Positions 1 through 16,430 of a stretch of DNA of 64,000 nt are shown here, piece after piece; the stretch's first letter is position 1, and every line of letters starts with the position of its first letter. Both the position numbers and the translations under genes were made by a program. The stretch spans positions 23,096,159 through 23,160,158 of the forward strand of contig NC_030853.1 in assembly GCF_000208745.1 (NCBI RefSeq), read 5' to 3'. The DNA comes from Theobroma cacao (lineage: Eukaryota > Streptophyta > Magnoliopsida > Malvales > Malvaceae). Below the pieces are notes generated by a model that did not search any database, was not told where the DNA came from, and saw only the letters and a program-made list of their open reading frames with translations.

Positions 1-1254
1 GAAGACAACCAAATCTCAAAAAATTCATAGGCAGACAAACAAAAACTGAGGTAGTACATGAGCTATTCATTTTAGTAATATCAATTAGCAGTGTCAAAGA
101 CAAACAAAACGCTCTATCTCCTTCCTACAAGCAGAAGCAACTAAATTTTCTAAAGCATTCATGGAACATGAAGAAAACTAAAACCCAAACCACACAAAAA
201 GGCCCAAAGAGTACAACCAATTGATTGACATGATAGACCTCCAAAATAATTCATAATAAAGCTGATTGTACAGAGAGCAGAATAATAGAAGAAGCTTCAG
301 AGTTAAAATAAAGCTGTGAAACTTCTGAATACATTAAATGCTTCAAATTCATTTTCATGAGTGCATGGAATGTGATAAATGATACATGAAGCCTTGTAAA
401 CAATTTTCATCCCTTGTTCCGAACTAAGCTATAGAAAGCACATTTATTAGCAATACATATAAGCATTTCAGTTTGAATGTCTCAGCTATAACTCGCACCA
501 CTTTCTCTTGCAACAAATATAAAAGTTATCTCAAGGTACCATGCAGTAAAATCTATGCATAATCAACTTTGAAACCATCCTAGTGAGCATCCTACTTTAG
601 ATTTGCCAGGCTTTCTCTATTCTCTCACACTTACTCTCTTCAATACACATTCTTTCCTTCTACCAGCTATAGCAACCTTGAGGAGAAAGTTCAACTACAA
701 TTTACTTGTTACTTTTGCTACTTGTTTTGTGCTTCTGGAATCAAAAGCAAAAAATGTTCATGCATAGAAAAGCAAACAATATTTTTGAAAAAAGAAATTT
801 AATATTGAAAAGTTTAAATTCTTGCTGAATTAACGAAAAATGCATGATTTTACAGTCCTATAGAAGAATCATGTTAAAATTGATACTACATTTTACTGAT
901 TTATTCATCTTTAAACCCTTATAATTTTGGTTTCTACCATTTCTTTTACATCATAGGAAGACTTAAAGCAGCCAAATAGAAATAGGAAAAAACAACTGGC
1001 AAAAGTGACAACCAAACAGAGCCTTAAAATTTTCGATGTAAATCCTGAGCTAAAAACATCTAAAACTTTGTGAACCCACATTGATTCCTTTGTGATTCCA
1101 TAAAGCAGTCCACAGCCAATCTCAAACAAAATAGACCAAAACATCAACAAGCAAAATAAAAAAGCAAGCCAAACCCATGAATGAAATCCAGCAACATTTC
1201 TTAGAAAGACCTAGAAATAGAAACCAAGATTTTCCATTTTTGTAGAAATTAAAC
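1..1254 (-). other. Intron 1 of the WEB-family gene (partial)
   Basis: The first exon of the neighbouring gene ends at a GT donor (1254-1253 on the minus strand) and no continuation of the protein was found to the left, so this stretch is read as part of a long first intron. It is AT-rich. The short frames in it (for example 911-1150 minus) have no recognisable similarity and no sensible splice context. The second exon should lie outside the window. Confidence 0.6.
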
Positions 1255-1434
1255 CTCAGTTTCAGAGATGAGCTTATTTTGAGAGGGTTTCCAGTAACCG
1301 ATTCCACCGAATCGAGAAACGGCTTCCTTCACTGACTCGAACGGGGCCGAAGTATCGATCTCAGCTCTGACCCCACCCTTCAGAGCACCCATTTTGGTGC
1401 CCGAATCACCAAGCTCACTGCTGTCCACCTCCAT
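1255..1434 (-). CDS. WEB family protein, first exon (partial gene)
   Basis: This exon gives 60 residues that start [10 protein letters not shown] and contain the block [19 protein letters not shown] (residues 26-44). That block is the hallmark N-terminus of the WEB1/PMI2-like family (DUF827, WEAK CHLOROPLAST MOVEMENT UNDER BLUE LIGHT). Members are long coiled-coil proteins; the founding ones help maintain chloroplast photorelocation speed through actin, but many relatives have no known role. The exon ends in phase 0 at CTGAG|GTTTAA, a normal donor. The coiled-coil part must be encoded by exons beyond the left edge. The start codon is the first ATG after a GA-rich leader. Family assignment is firm; the exact member is not decided by this exon. 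Confidence 0.8.
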
Positions 1435-1740
1435 TCAAAAAAATCAAACAAAACCCAGAAACTTACTCAAACAAAAACAACTGCAAAAGAGAAAAACCTT
1501 AAAAAGTTGCTAAGAAGATAATGATTTTGGTTTGGAGTTTTTGCAGTTGGTGCGAGTGAGTGAGCGAGTGAGAGACAATCAAAGCGACAGTACTATAAAG
1601 GAGGAACGGCTCTCAACTACGGAACAGAAGAAAGAGAAAGAGGGAAAACAAAAAAAAAAGGAAAATTTGAGTTTGTACTTCTTTTTGTTTGAATTTCCAA
1701 AAATGTCCTGGATGTTTGATAAATTTTCCGGGGGTTAAAT
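1435..1740 (-). promoter_or_regulatory. Leader and core promoter region of the WEB-family gene
   Basis: Upstream of the start codon the minus strand carries CT-rich sequence (GAGTGAGTGAGCGAGTGAG on the plus strand near 1551-1573), typical of plant 5' leaders. The plus-strand frame at 1532-1738 in this region is low-complexity (Lys/Glu-rich, from A/G runs) and is not believed to be a gene. No clear TATA box was picked out. Confidence 0.35.
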
Positions 1741-4205
1741 GGAATTGTGATGGAAAAAAGCGGGGTTTACGTTTTAGGTGGTTACCCTTGGGGTGGATGG
1801 AAATATTGGGTAGTTTGAGAAGTGATTAAAGCGCGTGGGGCAATGGGGGGACACACAATTTTAACGGCAATAAATTCCAACGGACTTTAAAGTTTAAAGG
1901 ACAAAAGCCTCAACTTAAGTGCTGGCCTGTTTTAGATTTCTTTGTCTTTTTTTTTTTAAAAAAAAAATTCATCAAAATTGATGTTATAGTTTTTTTTAAG
2001 GTGTTTTTGTGTTTTTTTCATTAATTGTAAGTATTTTAAGTAAGATGTCTATAAATATTGATTAAGGATAATTAAAATATTATTTAGAAAAATAATTTTC
2101 AGTTACCAAATTAAAAAGAGGATAATGTATTATTAGAGACAAATTTTTTTCACTTACATATAACCTAACCAATGTCATTAAGCAATGGTTAACATTTCTC
2201 TTTTAAAGGAAAGATAATACTAGTTTGCTATACTTAATCCGTAATATTTTTTGCCAGAAATAATATGAAGGCCGTGAATCCTATATAATTACTTAATTCA
2301 ATTACAATTATGCTAATCACTGAAGATGAGAAGGATTTCACATGGATCCTATTCCTTCCATTCATAATTAATGATATATATATTATATATGTGTTAATCA
2401 TTGCATCACCTTTAGCTATAAAATGGAGGATTTGATTACTGTTTTGCGTCAAATTTAAAAGCAGAGAGCTCTGCATGATAGCATTGCTTTAGCAAACAGT
2501 CATGGAACAATGGGTTGTTCAAAGAGGACCAAGTACGCTCCTTAAGATCAATGTGTAATTAAAGAAAGGAATTATGGTTGGTAGCTCACTTGAAAGTTGC
2601 GACAGTCAAATACATATTATATGTATATATATATGTTAATGGTCCCTTCTGAAAGGAAATATGAAATAAAGGGTACTGAAGAGTGAAAGAGGGAGAGAGA
2701 CCTTGGGTCGGAAAGAAGCTTACTTTACTATTGCATTCCCCTTTTACTAGCAGAAAATCATTACCCGACCGTTGTATAAAGTGCTAGTATAAGGTAAAAA
2801 GACAGTACAAAAGAATGATCCAATGATCCAAATGTTCATGATTCCATTGGAGGCTTCCTGTTTAAAACCATTTGAATTTGATTCTTGGGTTTTTTTTTTT
2901 TTTTGGGGGCGGTGGGGGGGTGTGTTAAAGTAGAGGGCCAATTTCCTAAGAAGAGCTAAGAGTGATTGGAGAGAAAAAAGGGTCCTTCTAGTGTTTTTTT
3001 TTTCTTTTAAATAAATTGCTTTTTTATTACTTCAAATTTTTGAGATTTTTTGTTTTAATTACAAAATAACGACGTGGTCACCAAAATTTAATAATGTTAT
3101 TATTTTGGTTATTTTACCGTTAAAAAAAATGAATCTCTCATTTAATATTTCATATCATATTCATACCTACTACTCTGTCACATGACAAAAATTTAAAAAA
3201 ATATATTTTTAAATTTTTTATTATCATTTAGGCATAATTATATGACAAAGAAATTTACCTTTTATAAATGATAATGACCAAAATGTTATATTTCAAAATT
3301 ATATAATCAAAACATAAAATCTTAAAAAGTTAAGTGATTAAAAAAGTAATTTTCTCCTTTTATTAAACAAATAATTCAAGATAGATAGACTGTTTCACTA
3401 CTTATCTACTAGTTTGTTTGAAAATCGAATAATTCAATTATTTACAAAGAGCATAAAAATAATAATACGAGTAAATTTATGAAAAAATATTATTTTATAA
3501 GTATTGAATAATTGAACCATACCTTTTTATTTTTTATTTTTTGGGTACAACACCGAATTGACGACTGTGATACTTTAACATTTTTCATTACAATCATACA
3601 CTGTTCAAAAGGTGTCTTAAAAATTAATTCCATGTTCTCTGAATATTAGAAAGACCAGAAAAATAATTAGCTTGTTATGCTGGTGGGCTTGGATTGCCGA
3701 CTTGTTCATGACCATGCAAATGGTCGTCGCCATGGAAATCATTTTGAATAGCTCAGCTTTCACTGCCAACTTGCTACCCCAGCATGTATAGATGCATGCC
3801 TATATGTCTGCTAGCCATTATCATCATGCTTCAAAATGGGCTCTTCAGCATGGGCTATACTATCATCATCTTTTGGATCCACTTATATTTTTCCTTTTTC
3901 ACCTAAAAAGGGCATGAGAGAACATACCTTTTTTTTAATTATCATAAGAGAAGATAGTATTTTCATTTTCATCAAATAAAAAAAAACTTTACACTCGAAT
4001 ATTTAACGTATTGATTTGTGCGTAATCTTATTGCCTAAAAAATAAGATTCAAATTCTCCTTCTCTCAAGTAAAAAAATAAAAAATAAAAAAAAACTTGAT
4101 TTATTTATTGTAACTAATTTTTTGACCCATGTCAAGCATGACCTTTGATTTTATAAGAATACTTATATAATTAATTCAATCTTTTGTGATAATTTTATTT
4201 TGATC
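1741..4205. other. AT-rich intergenic DNA
   Basis: No supportable gene. It holds homopolymer and dinucleotide runs (T and A runs near 1950 and 2890; TA-rich runs near 2380 and 2620) and only short random frames on both strands. Confidence 0.5.
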
Positions 4206-4879
4206 AAATTATGTATTCAATCTCTATACTCTATCAAAATGGTAGATTAAGTCTCTATATAATAATTTGTAAACATTAAATCCATGTACTTTTTGAAATT
4301 AACAATGTCAATTCAATGTGTTAAAATTTTTTTGTTATTTATGTTGATATAGCATTTGATTGTGTTGATGTGATTTTTTTTGTTAATGTGGTATTGAATT
4401 TGATGACATGGTAATGATGATGTGATATTTTACGAATGATGTAATATCAATGCTGACATGATGTGATCAAACATTGACATAAATTTTGTAAATGTGAGCA
4501 TAAAATTGTCCAATGTGTGGTCAAAGTTTTAAAGAGGACTGGAAAATAAACAAATCAAAAATATGGATAAGATTTTAGGATTTAGATAAAGAGTGTTGTG
4601 AGATAAAGAAGAATTGAATTTGTGTGTTTCATAATTTAAAGCAGTGAAAAAAGTATTGTGAAATAAATAAAAAAAAGTCACATTATCATTAATACCATAT
4701 TCAATGCCACATTAGCAAGAAAATGTCATGCTAGTATAAATAATAGAAAATTTAAATACTATTAGTAATTGGACTAATATTGTTAATTTTAGAAAGTATA
4801 AAGATTTAATTTTTACAAATTATTGTGTAAGGATTAAATCTATCACTCTATTAAAATACAGAGAGTAATTGCATAATTT
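4206..4879. mobile_element. Fold-back MITE with terminal inverted repeats over 200 bp
   Basis: The left end (AAATTATGTATTCAATCTCT) pairs with the right end, whose reverse complement reads AAATTATGCAATTACTCTCT. Pairing continues inward with few mismatches: ATAATTTGTAAACATTAAAT on the left against ATAATTTGTAAAAATTAAAT on the right, then AATGTGGTATTGAAT against AATGTGGCATTGAAT. Most of the 674 bp can therefore fold on itself. There is no coding capacity. No target-site duplication was clear, so the superfamily is not assigned. Confidence 0.7.
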
Positions 4880-7060
4880 AACATTTCATTATCATTTAAA
4901 TTGAATTCATAATTTAATAATTGCCACACTACTCTACTTTACATCGAAAGGTAAAGTTCATCTCACGCATTAATGTAAAAAATATATAGTTCAAATTTGC
5001 TTTCAATTTAAAATATATATTGTCAACCACTATCCTTCTATATTACTTCTATATTAATAGACCAAATATTGCTAAATTATAAACAAATATAGACCAATTT
5101 TTTCTTTTACACTATTGTTACTAAGAGACTTTTTTTTTTATATTTTAATTTAAAATGATAAAAAGTGTATCGAATAGTTATTAAATTAAATAACTTTTGT
5201 GAAATTTAAAATTTATACATCTAATTCTCTCTTTCTCTCTCTTCTTCAATTTATTATAATTCATGTGTGTTTAGCTTAAGAATATCAATATTCACTCATA
5301 TTTACATAGTTTTTTTATTTGATTTCTTTCTCGCTAAATTACTTCCCCCCCGCCCCCCCACCCAATTTTTTTTTATTCTTTTCTTCCATCCTTAGTTAAT
5401 TTGCTAATGGGTGCTAGCTAAGCCAATCTTTGGGTATTTAGTCAAGGCAAAAAGAATTTGCATAATTTCGAAAATGCATGGAAACAAAAGACTGTTTTCG
5501 TAATGTTTAAGTGTTTATTTAACAAGGTCACATTTGGAGAGCACTGGCGTTCAATACATATATTAACAAGGCATATCTTTTCTTTTACTACGAGAATTTG
5601 ATATTTTAATATAGAATATCTCATAATTAGTTTACAAACATCCTATAGCATATCTTTCAAAAAAAATAAAAACATCCTATAGCAAAGACTTTTGATATGT
5701 TTTTCTAGAGAAAATATCAATATGTAATTGTGAAAGTTGTACACAATCTTTGTACTAAGTTAACAGATAAAATATCAATATATAATTATTTCATGACCTA
5801 GTTAATTAACACTTTACTTTCAATTAAATTATATATACTTTTATGTAGTCACCGTTTATCATATGAATTTTGAGATAGTCACCCATACCAAATGCCATCA
5901 TATAGAAGCATGTGTGTGTGTGTGTGTGTATTATAATATTTTGAGACTTTGAGAGAGATCATAGTTAAATGTTTAGACTTTGGAATTTTTAAATAAAAAA
6001 CTTACTCTATTGTTTAAGATATACAAAGTGTTTTAAATATAATAAAAATTAAATTTCGTTTGGAAATTGAAAATAAGGTCTTTGTCAGACCTGACCATAA
6101 TGTATTAAATTAATTAATCACATGAATTGACATGGGCGGTGGTGAAATGAGCACGCATCATGTACGACTTTGTCTAAATAACATGTATTCCTTACAAAAG
6201 TCAAACACGATAGCAACTTTTATTTCACAAAAAAAGAAAAGAAAAAGAAAAGCATTTTTTTTAATGATGTTTGAATAAGCACCGAGGGGTGATGAGCGTG
6301 CAAACGGCTATATAGTCTTGAACTCCAGTCCTTAAAATATTGTCATTTTACAAATATTTGAAGAGCCAATTTATTGACAACAAAAATGTTTTTTATTTTC
6401 TTGTGGCAATTATTTTAGTCTTTTTTAAGAGTGGAATTAATGTTGACTACCAGCATCTAATTAATGCTCAAAGGGAGAAATGGCTGTTTTGAAACGACAT
6501 GGGGTTTGTGGATTTCTGAGGTTACTTGGCGATTTGCATCATCCTTCAAAGAGGTTATACCATGGAAAAAATCATATAAATGGAAAAATGAAAATAAAAA
6601 ATAAAAAATAATTTAAATCAAGCTATACATACATAATTGTCATATCTTCTTCTTTTTTTTTTTAATTTTTAATTTTTTATATATTACAATTACATTTTAT
6701 TACGATGATTTTTTCTTTTAAATTCATGTCATTTTCAAATCAAAAAAAAAAAATCAAAACAACTCGTTGATCAATTTTAAATTTTTTCATATACTATTTA
6801 ATTTTTTACACTGCATCATCATCGATTCATCATTATGTCATGAAAACGGCCATATAAGTGTTATTTTAATACTACCTTAAGATATTATTAACGACTAAGG
6901 TTGTGGTGTTATATATTTTGATTCTTTAACCACACCAAAGATGAAAATATAAAGAATTATCACTTCTTAAAAAAATCAAGGTTAAGGACACAAATGAATC
7001 AAGTCACTCATGAGTAATTTTATTGAAGAAATCGAGCATGATGTTTTAATAGTAACAAAT
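4880..7060. other. AT-rich intergenic DNA
   Basis: No gene seen. It includes a (TG)9 microsatellite at 5911-5928, a poly-C stretch near 5345-5360 and several A/T runs. The short minus-strand frame at 5442-5624 has no recognised features. Confidence 0.5.
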
Positions 7061-7069
7061 TTAATTTTA

Positions 7070-7640
7070 ATGGATTGGCTTGAGTGAGCTGTGTTTGGCT
7101 TTTAGAAATGTCAATTGGATCTGGCTCAATCTATTGACACTTCCTACGATATTCGTCTTTTCCACCATTAATAATCGATCGAGCTTGACTTGTTGGCTGT
7201 TAAGTCGAGCTTGAGTTCAAGTGGTTCACCCCTGAGCCATGCAAGTTGTCTTCATGATGAATACTCGAGTTTGACTCGCACACTATTGAGTCAAGCTTGA
7301 GCCGATCGAGTTAACAAGTTAAATCGAATTTCATCTTTGTAATACTTGACTTGAGTAATTTGCGAGTTTTATCGTATTATTAAATTTTGTAAATTTTTAA
7401 TATTTTATACAGATATAAAATATAATATTTATTTATATATTTTAAATTTGAACTTGTTGAGTTTTGAACTCCTCACATAAATAAATCAATGAGAATTGAA
7501 CTGAGTCAGTGTCACAGTGGATTTTTTTTCAAGCCGAGCTGTAGCTCGATTCTTTTCCTAACTAAATTGAGCTCGAGCCTGACGTTGAATTGGTTCAGCT
7601 CAGCTTATTTGCATCCGTACATACAATTAGAAAGCCTCTT
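7070..7640. repeat. Degenerate repeat rich in TCGAGCTTGA words
   Basis: Variants of TCGAGCTTGA/CAAGCTTGAGC recur in both orientations (near 7180, 7205, 7265, 7290, 7535 and 7570) in otherwise AT-rich DNA. The pattern suggests an old, decayed non-coding repeat with internal inverted copies. No element ends were found. Confidence 0.35.
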
Positions 7641-8090
7641 ATCCAGTTCTACCCAGTCCCGGAAAGCAGAACTTATATCCAGAAAAAGAAAAACAAAAAA
7701 AATTTACTTATATAGAGCGGCATCCTCATCTCAACAACACTTGACTGACTGTGGAAGGCAAACGAGAGCGAGGTGCAGCAAGATATAGCTGCGAACGGCT
7801 GCAGCATTGCCACATGGTTATTGGGCATTCATGTGGACGGCGTGATTGAAGGGACATTTTAATTAGCCAAGGCCCGCGACGACAGTCATTGGACCACATG
7901 CCTATCCTTAATCCTAGTAAGGTAATCGAATGCGGATCAGAGCTGTTAGTAAGGGACGATGACCTCACAGTCACAGGATCCATTGCCTCTCTACCAATGG
8001 TAGCTTCTCATGTCAGCGTTGCTTGGTCCTACTCAATGGCTGAAGGTGGACGACGGTCCACGGTCACCGCTTCACCTGAACTATAATATG
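7641..8090. other. GC-richer island without a recognised gene
   Basis: About 450 bp stand out from their surroundings by near-balanced base composition. They contain overlapping short frames on both strands (7726-7983 minus, 7889-8086 plus), none with a familiar motif. This could be a decayed exon, an old transposon fragment or a regulatory island. Confidence 0.3.
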
Positions 8091-8970
8091 TGTGTCATAT
8101 CATCTCATTTTCTCATCTTATAATAATATTCCCTCACCTAAATAAATTATGTTGTGAAGGAATTAGGTATATATGAAAATTTTGAATAATTTCATTTGAT
8201 AATTAATACTTCATTTATTTCATATTAAATGTTTATTTTTCATTTTGAAATATTTCAGACAAAAACATTCTTCTTTTCCATCTATTTTAACAGATCTCAA
8301 ACTCTTTTTTTAATATGTTATATTTTATATATATGAATTTAATTTTATGATTTTTGAAACCATTTTGTTTTTTATAAAAATGGTAAAACCCCATTTCTAT
8401 GATAAAGTTTTAACATTTTAATACAATAAGTCTTAATATTAAAGGGCCGCTTCTTCGTTAAAAGAAAATCAACATTATTCTCAATTAAGTGTTGTTTGAT
8501 ATTTAAATGACTTTTTCTTAACGTTTTCAATTTATTTTAGACAAAATACCTCATCATAAGAGTTCACGGTTTTTTCGATTTTTGGTATAAAATTACATGT
8601 GCATACGATACTTATTTCATACTTTAAAACCCAAAAATTTGCGTTAGACTACTATCTCCAATTCTGAAATTCTACAGGTTTACACAAGTTATTTAATATT
8701 GTGCAGTCACATTTAAACCATTATTAAAAGCCTGGGTGATAAAACATTCTGGATTGTGCCCGGCCAAGTAGAGTTAAAAGATAGGCCTAGGCAGGTGAAG
8801 TAGTAAAAGATGGTGACATCAAAATGGAGAAAGTATATTAAGTCATTAAAAGCTTTGGTAAGGGAGGGATGCCACTTTTGACACAAATCTTTAAATTAAA
8901 AATCAATGGCATTGCATGTGTAGCAGTAAATATAATAATATGACTTTGATCAGTACTGCTGGTCCTGCTC
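8091..8970. other. Intergenic DNA upstream of the DUF688 gene
   Basis: AT-rich sequence with no gene. The last part presumably contains distal promoter sequence for the plus-strand gene at 9098, but no specific element can be named. Confidence 0.4.
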
Positions 8971-8976
8971 TTATAA

Positions 8977-8982
8977 TATAAA
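8977..8982 (+). promoter_or_regulatory. Probable TATA box of the DUF688 gene
   Basis: TATAAA lies about 115 bp before the start codon at 9098, followed by a CT-rich leader (TCTCTCTCTCCATCTCCTC, 9039-9057), the usual arrangement for a plant promoter and 5' UTR. Confidence 0.5.
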
Positions 8983-9097
8983 CCTCAAAAGTATACAGAG
9001 CTAGCATAAAGCCTAAAGCTTATAATTTCCTCTGGGATTCTCTCTCTCCATCTCCTCACTCACTGAAACCCAAAACACCATAAACACTCATCCAAAG

Positions 9098-9658
9098 ATG
9101 TTTAGCACAAGCCCTGATCATCCCCAGAAGAGTACTCTCCAAATTAAGCAGGATGACAAGTTCTTTTCCAGGCTTTTATCCAAGGAAAACTCCGTGGCCA
9201 ATCCTTCTTTCAGGGTCTACTATGGTGGAGTCTCTGGTGCTGTCCCCTTCATGTGGGAATCTCAGCCTGGTACCCCAAAATATACATTCTCCGATGCATC
9301 TCTTCCTCCTCTCACTCCTCCTCCGTCTTATTACTCCAAGTCCTGCTCTAAACCCATCAAGAAGCACTCAAGATCTAGTCTCATGCACGCATTGTTTCTG
9401 AAGATGATCAGTTTGAAGAAAATCGCTGTCACTTCATCACCTTCTTCATCATCTTTATCATCTTCGTGGTTCTCGTTGTCGTCTTCGTCTATGTCTTATC
9501 AGAGTAGGAATCGATTTTCAACCCCGGATTCATCGTTTGACTCGAGAGGAGATGGTGAAGAAGCAGCAGCCATTGGATCACCAACTTCAACTCTGTGTTT
9601 TGCCATTGGAAGGGGGAGTATTGATAAGCTTCGTGGATGCTACGGCTGGAGAACGTAA
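9098..9658 (+). CDS. Short DUF688-type protein of unknown function
   Basis: A single uninterrupted frame gives 186 residues. The diagnostic piece is VPFMWESQPGTPK (residues 49-61), the (V/I)PFxWExxPGxPK signature of plant DUF688 proteins. It is followed by a proline-rich run LPPLTPPPSYY (69-79), a basic segment around residues 87-109 and a long serine-rich tract (113-133). No signal peptide or membrane segment is apparent. The biochemical role of the family is not known. The start at 9098 follows a CT-rich leader, and no intron is needed. A shadow frame at 9153-9401 overlaps in another phase and is rejected. The gene stands alone: the aminotransferase gene to its right is convergent and 3.1 kb away. 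Confidence 0.75.
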   Translation: MFSTSPDHPQKSTLQIKQDDKFFSRLLSKENSVANPSFRVYYGGVSGAVPFMWESQPGTPKYTFSDASLPPLTPPPSYYSKSCSKPIKKHSRSSLMHALFLKMISLKKIAVTSSPSSSSLSSSWFSLSSSSMSYQSRNRFSTPDSSFDSRGDGEEAAAIGSPTSTLCFAIGRGSIDKLRGCYGWRT

Positions 9659-12600
9659 AGCCTTGTTATCAGCTTTTGGCCACGGATCTAGCCAAGATAT
9701 AGATTTTCTGAATGAGAATCTCTCTCACGTTCGTGATGATTTACTTTGTAATCATATCTAGGTATCTTAGTTCTTCTACGGTGCTTAAGCTGCCAAAACG
9801 CCCAAAACTGTTGAATGCTATGGTAGCAAATCATGTAGTTTTCCAGGAAAAAAAAAAAAGACAGTTGGGTTTTTCTCAGATGTATCTTTCTGTAATCACC
9901 ACCGAGCTTCTTCACCTGTTAATTCTTTTTTTTCCTCTCTCTCTCTTCTCCTGTTAAATACTTCTTTTCCCTCTTTTGTTAATAATACTACTACAATTAC
10001 TATCTGCATGTAAAGAGTAATCAGCCCAAAGATGTACCTGTGGCTAAATTTGGCAAAAGTAGAAACTTATGAAATCTAATTTAGTAAGTCCCGTTTCAAG
10101 GAAAACACTCCCACTAAACTCCTTTCATGATCATAAGTAGCCTCATTATGTTTATGGAGCAGAGAGAGAGCTCCAGTTACCCTCATAATCATCATTACCC
10201 TCGTTACATAATTATGTTGGTCAACAACTGCATTTTCCGATAGCTAGGTTGTCTCTCTAGCTTTCTTCCCCGATCAGTCAGAATCACTTTGTGAGTAAGC
10301 ATGGATTGAATTCATGATTGTGAAGGAGAGAGAATTTTACTTGCAGGAGTAAAACTTGCTTGGCTGAGCTGCTTGAAGTTTCAACGAAAGAATCATTAAT
10401 TGGTAAATATGAAGATAAACAGTCTTTGTTTAAAGCATAGGGTTTGGCTGTATTAATTGATCCATGCATATATGCTTAAGGGCAGCTTACTACTAGACAA
10501 AGGAATATTGGAGCCTTAGCTCTTACTTTCTATTCAACAATGGGTTTTGACAGTTTTTATCTCACTTTTCTTTGGATGTATTAGTGCCGTACCCTACATT
10601 TACCTACACCCCCAAGCATTATCAATGAGAAATAGCACTCCTTGAAAGGATACTAAAGATTTTGTTACAGAGTTTACTTGCGTTTGAAAAGAACATAATC
10701 TTGGTGATGCAATGGGTGGTTGATTGCGCAGATCTCTCCTCCTCTCTCTCTCTCTCCTTGTATGACTATTTATTACATAGAGGAAAGATGGATACAAGTT
10801 CCTATCTTGATATTTAATTTGGGTTTCTGCTCTTTTTGGAATCTTTCGGCACTGCCTTCTACTAGAGTGTAGAAATTTTGTCGCATTTGGAAAGGAGGAA
10901 TCCTCATGTTCGTTTCTAATTAGTCTGTAGGCACATAAATTTTTCCACCAACTTCAACCTTTTCATCCATATATGCACATTTCTTATGTGTATAAACAGT
11001 CAATCACCATCCGTTGCATTCCCTTCTTTCATTTCACACTTGCCTAAAACAATATTAGGTCCAAAATAGATTGGGGAAACCTAGCTTTTACGTCCACTAG
11101 AAAACAACCGTAACCTGCCAAGCTAAGGAAAGAGCCACAATGAACTTAAGCAAAGAATGTTTTAAGGATAAGGATGGTTTGCCTATATATATATATATAT
11201 ATATTATCAACTCTTTATAGACTAAAAGCTCATGTATTGAAGTCGATAGAGAGAGCCTCTTTTCATTGTAAGACAATTAGACTTGAATAAGATGTAAGAC
11301 AATATGGTATGGCAAATTAAAGTGTGTCCATTACATTGATAATCTTTGTGGAAAGAGTAGGGGCTTCCTTTTGTGACTGTATCTAAAGAAGTCAGCAAAC
11401 ACAAAAGACTATCCAAAGAAGATGAGAACAAAGAAAAATGTACTTAAAGATATCTCATTCCTAGGCCTTTCATTCAAAGCTAACAAAAGACAAAGTAAAT
11501 AAACGGAGCCCAGAACAACCAACACTTATTCTTTACGCCAAGTTGTCGGCAGTTTAGCAGCTAGTGACCCGGGCTTGTCCACGGCTGATGTTTCCATCTG
11601 AGGGTGGGCCATTATCTGTGTCGGATATTTTACACAGAAATTTCTGCTTGTTCGGCTGCTATACCTAGAATCCATTTTTGTACTGGCTATATGGCCTTTT
11701 CTAATCAAGTTCAACAGTGTACCTAGCTATCTTCAGAAGCAGCTAATATCATCAATATTGGAACTTTCATCGATTCAAGGCTGCTACAAAGCTCGCAGAG
11801 CTAGCGTGGCGTAGTACAAACAGCAACCTCTGATCATTTTTTCTATTTTGTTTTTCTTGAGAAGGCTAAAAGGGAATTTGGTATTCAAGGTGGAGGATTA
11901 AAACTTATTCTCAAACTAAAACCTCTCTTATGTTCAAGACTGATAGTTCGAAACCTTAGGTGAAAGCATTTTTAGTATCATGATTATATTGTTTTGAATC
12001 ATGAATGCCTCATGCTTTCAAAGCAAACAATAGTATTTAGAGTACATAGATAAGGCAAAGGAGAAGAAACAAGTTCGACAAATTCGTTACTAAATTGTTT
12101 CTCAATCTTTTGATTAACAACTTAAGTATGACGATTTAATTCCTTGGTGTTTCACTACCAATGGCTCCAATTTTAGCAATGTGCATATTTTAGGAGTTTA
12201 TTGCATTTCCTTTAGGGTAAATAGCATTTCCTTTAGGGTAAATAGCATCTCCTCTTATAATTAAATAAGATGTAATAAAACTTTCAACATATACTAGAGC
12301 GTAAACCGTGCGTTGCACTTGGAAAAAGTTTATATTTATATGAAAAATAATGAAAATAACATTCATATTACTGGTATTCATATGCTATAAAGTTCCAATT
12401 TCCCACATCATATGCTATAAATTCGTTTCCCTAACACTTCTGGAGATTATTTAATGCAAGGAAATTAGTTTTATTATCAAGGGAAGTTAAGCAGCTGTCA
12501 GTATTTTTTGTTTGAAAGGCAGTTTTAGCATCAGCGCTAGTATGCCATCCATAGTCTCAAATCTTTTTGTTTAAGACTTTTGTTGGCATCAACCTTCAGA

Positions 12601-12799
12601 CGAAAGTGTAAATTTACACATCAATCTGCTCAAATAGACTTCGACAGAGACTTATCCTATCCTGGTTTGTCCAAGAGAAACTTCAAAGTATAAGAAACTA
12701 ACCTAAACTCTTGGAGACAACCATGATGCGATAAAAAATATACACAAAAATAGCAGGATTCAGATTCTGCTAACCATATATCTTGTCAGTATTAACCTT
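9659..12799. other. 3' flank and intergenic DNA between DUF688 and aminotransferase genes
   Basis: No further gene could be supported. The first few hundred bases probably include the 3' UTR of the DUF688 gene. A TA microsatellite sits near 11187-11205 and a 21-bp tandem repeat at 12203-12253. Short frames on the minus strand (10284-10469, 10600-10797, 11222-11431, 11526-11714) show no family motifs. Confidence 0.45.
12203..12253. repeat. 21-bp tandem repeat
   Basis: Two exact 21-bp units (GCATTTCCTTTAGGGTAAATA at 12203-12223 and 12224-12244) are followed by the start of a third, GCATCTCCT. Probably replication slippage. Confidence 0.8.

Positions 12800-16430
<3,631 letters not shown>

Noticed and set aside
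911..1307. Two minus-strand frames considered as exon 2 of the WEB-family gene
   Set aside because: They are hydrophobic, unlike the coiled-coil that should follow, and the second simply overlaps the exon 1 donor.
1532..1738. Plus-strand Lys/Glu-rich frame opposite the WEB-family leader
   Set aside because: It comes from GA-rich and poly-A sequence of the leader and has no conserved feature.
7489..8086. Small genes on either strand in the GC-rich island
   Set aside because: Short overlapping frames, no motifs, no clear promoter or splice signals.
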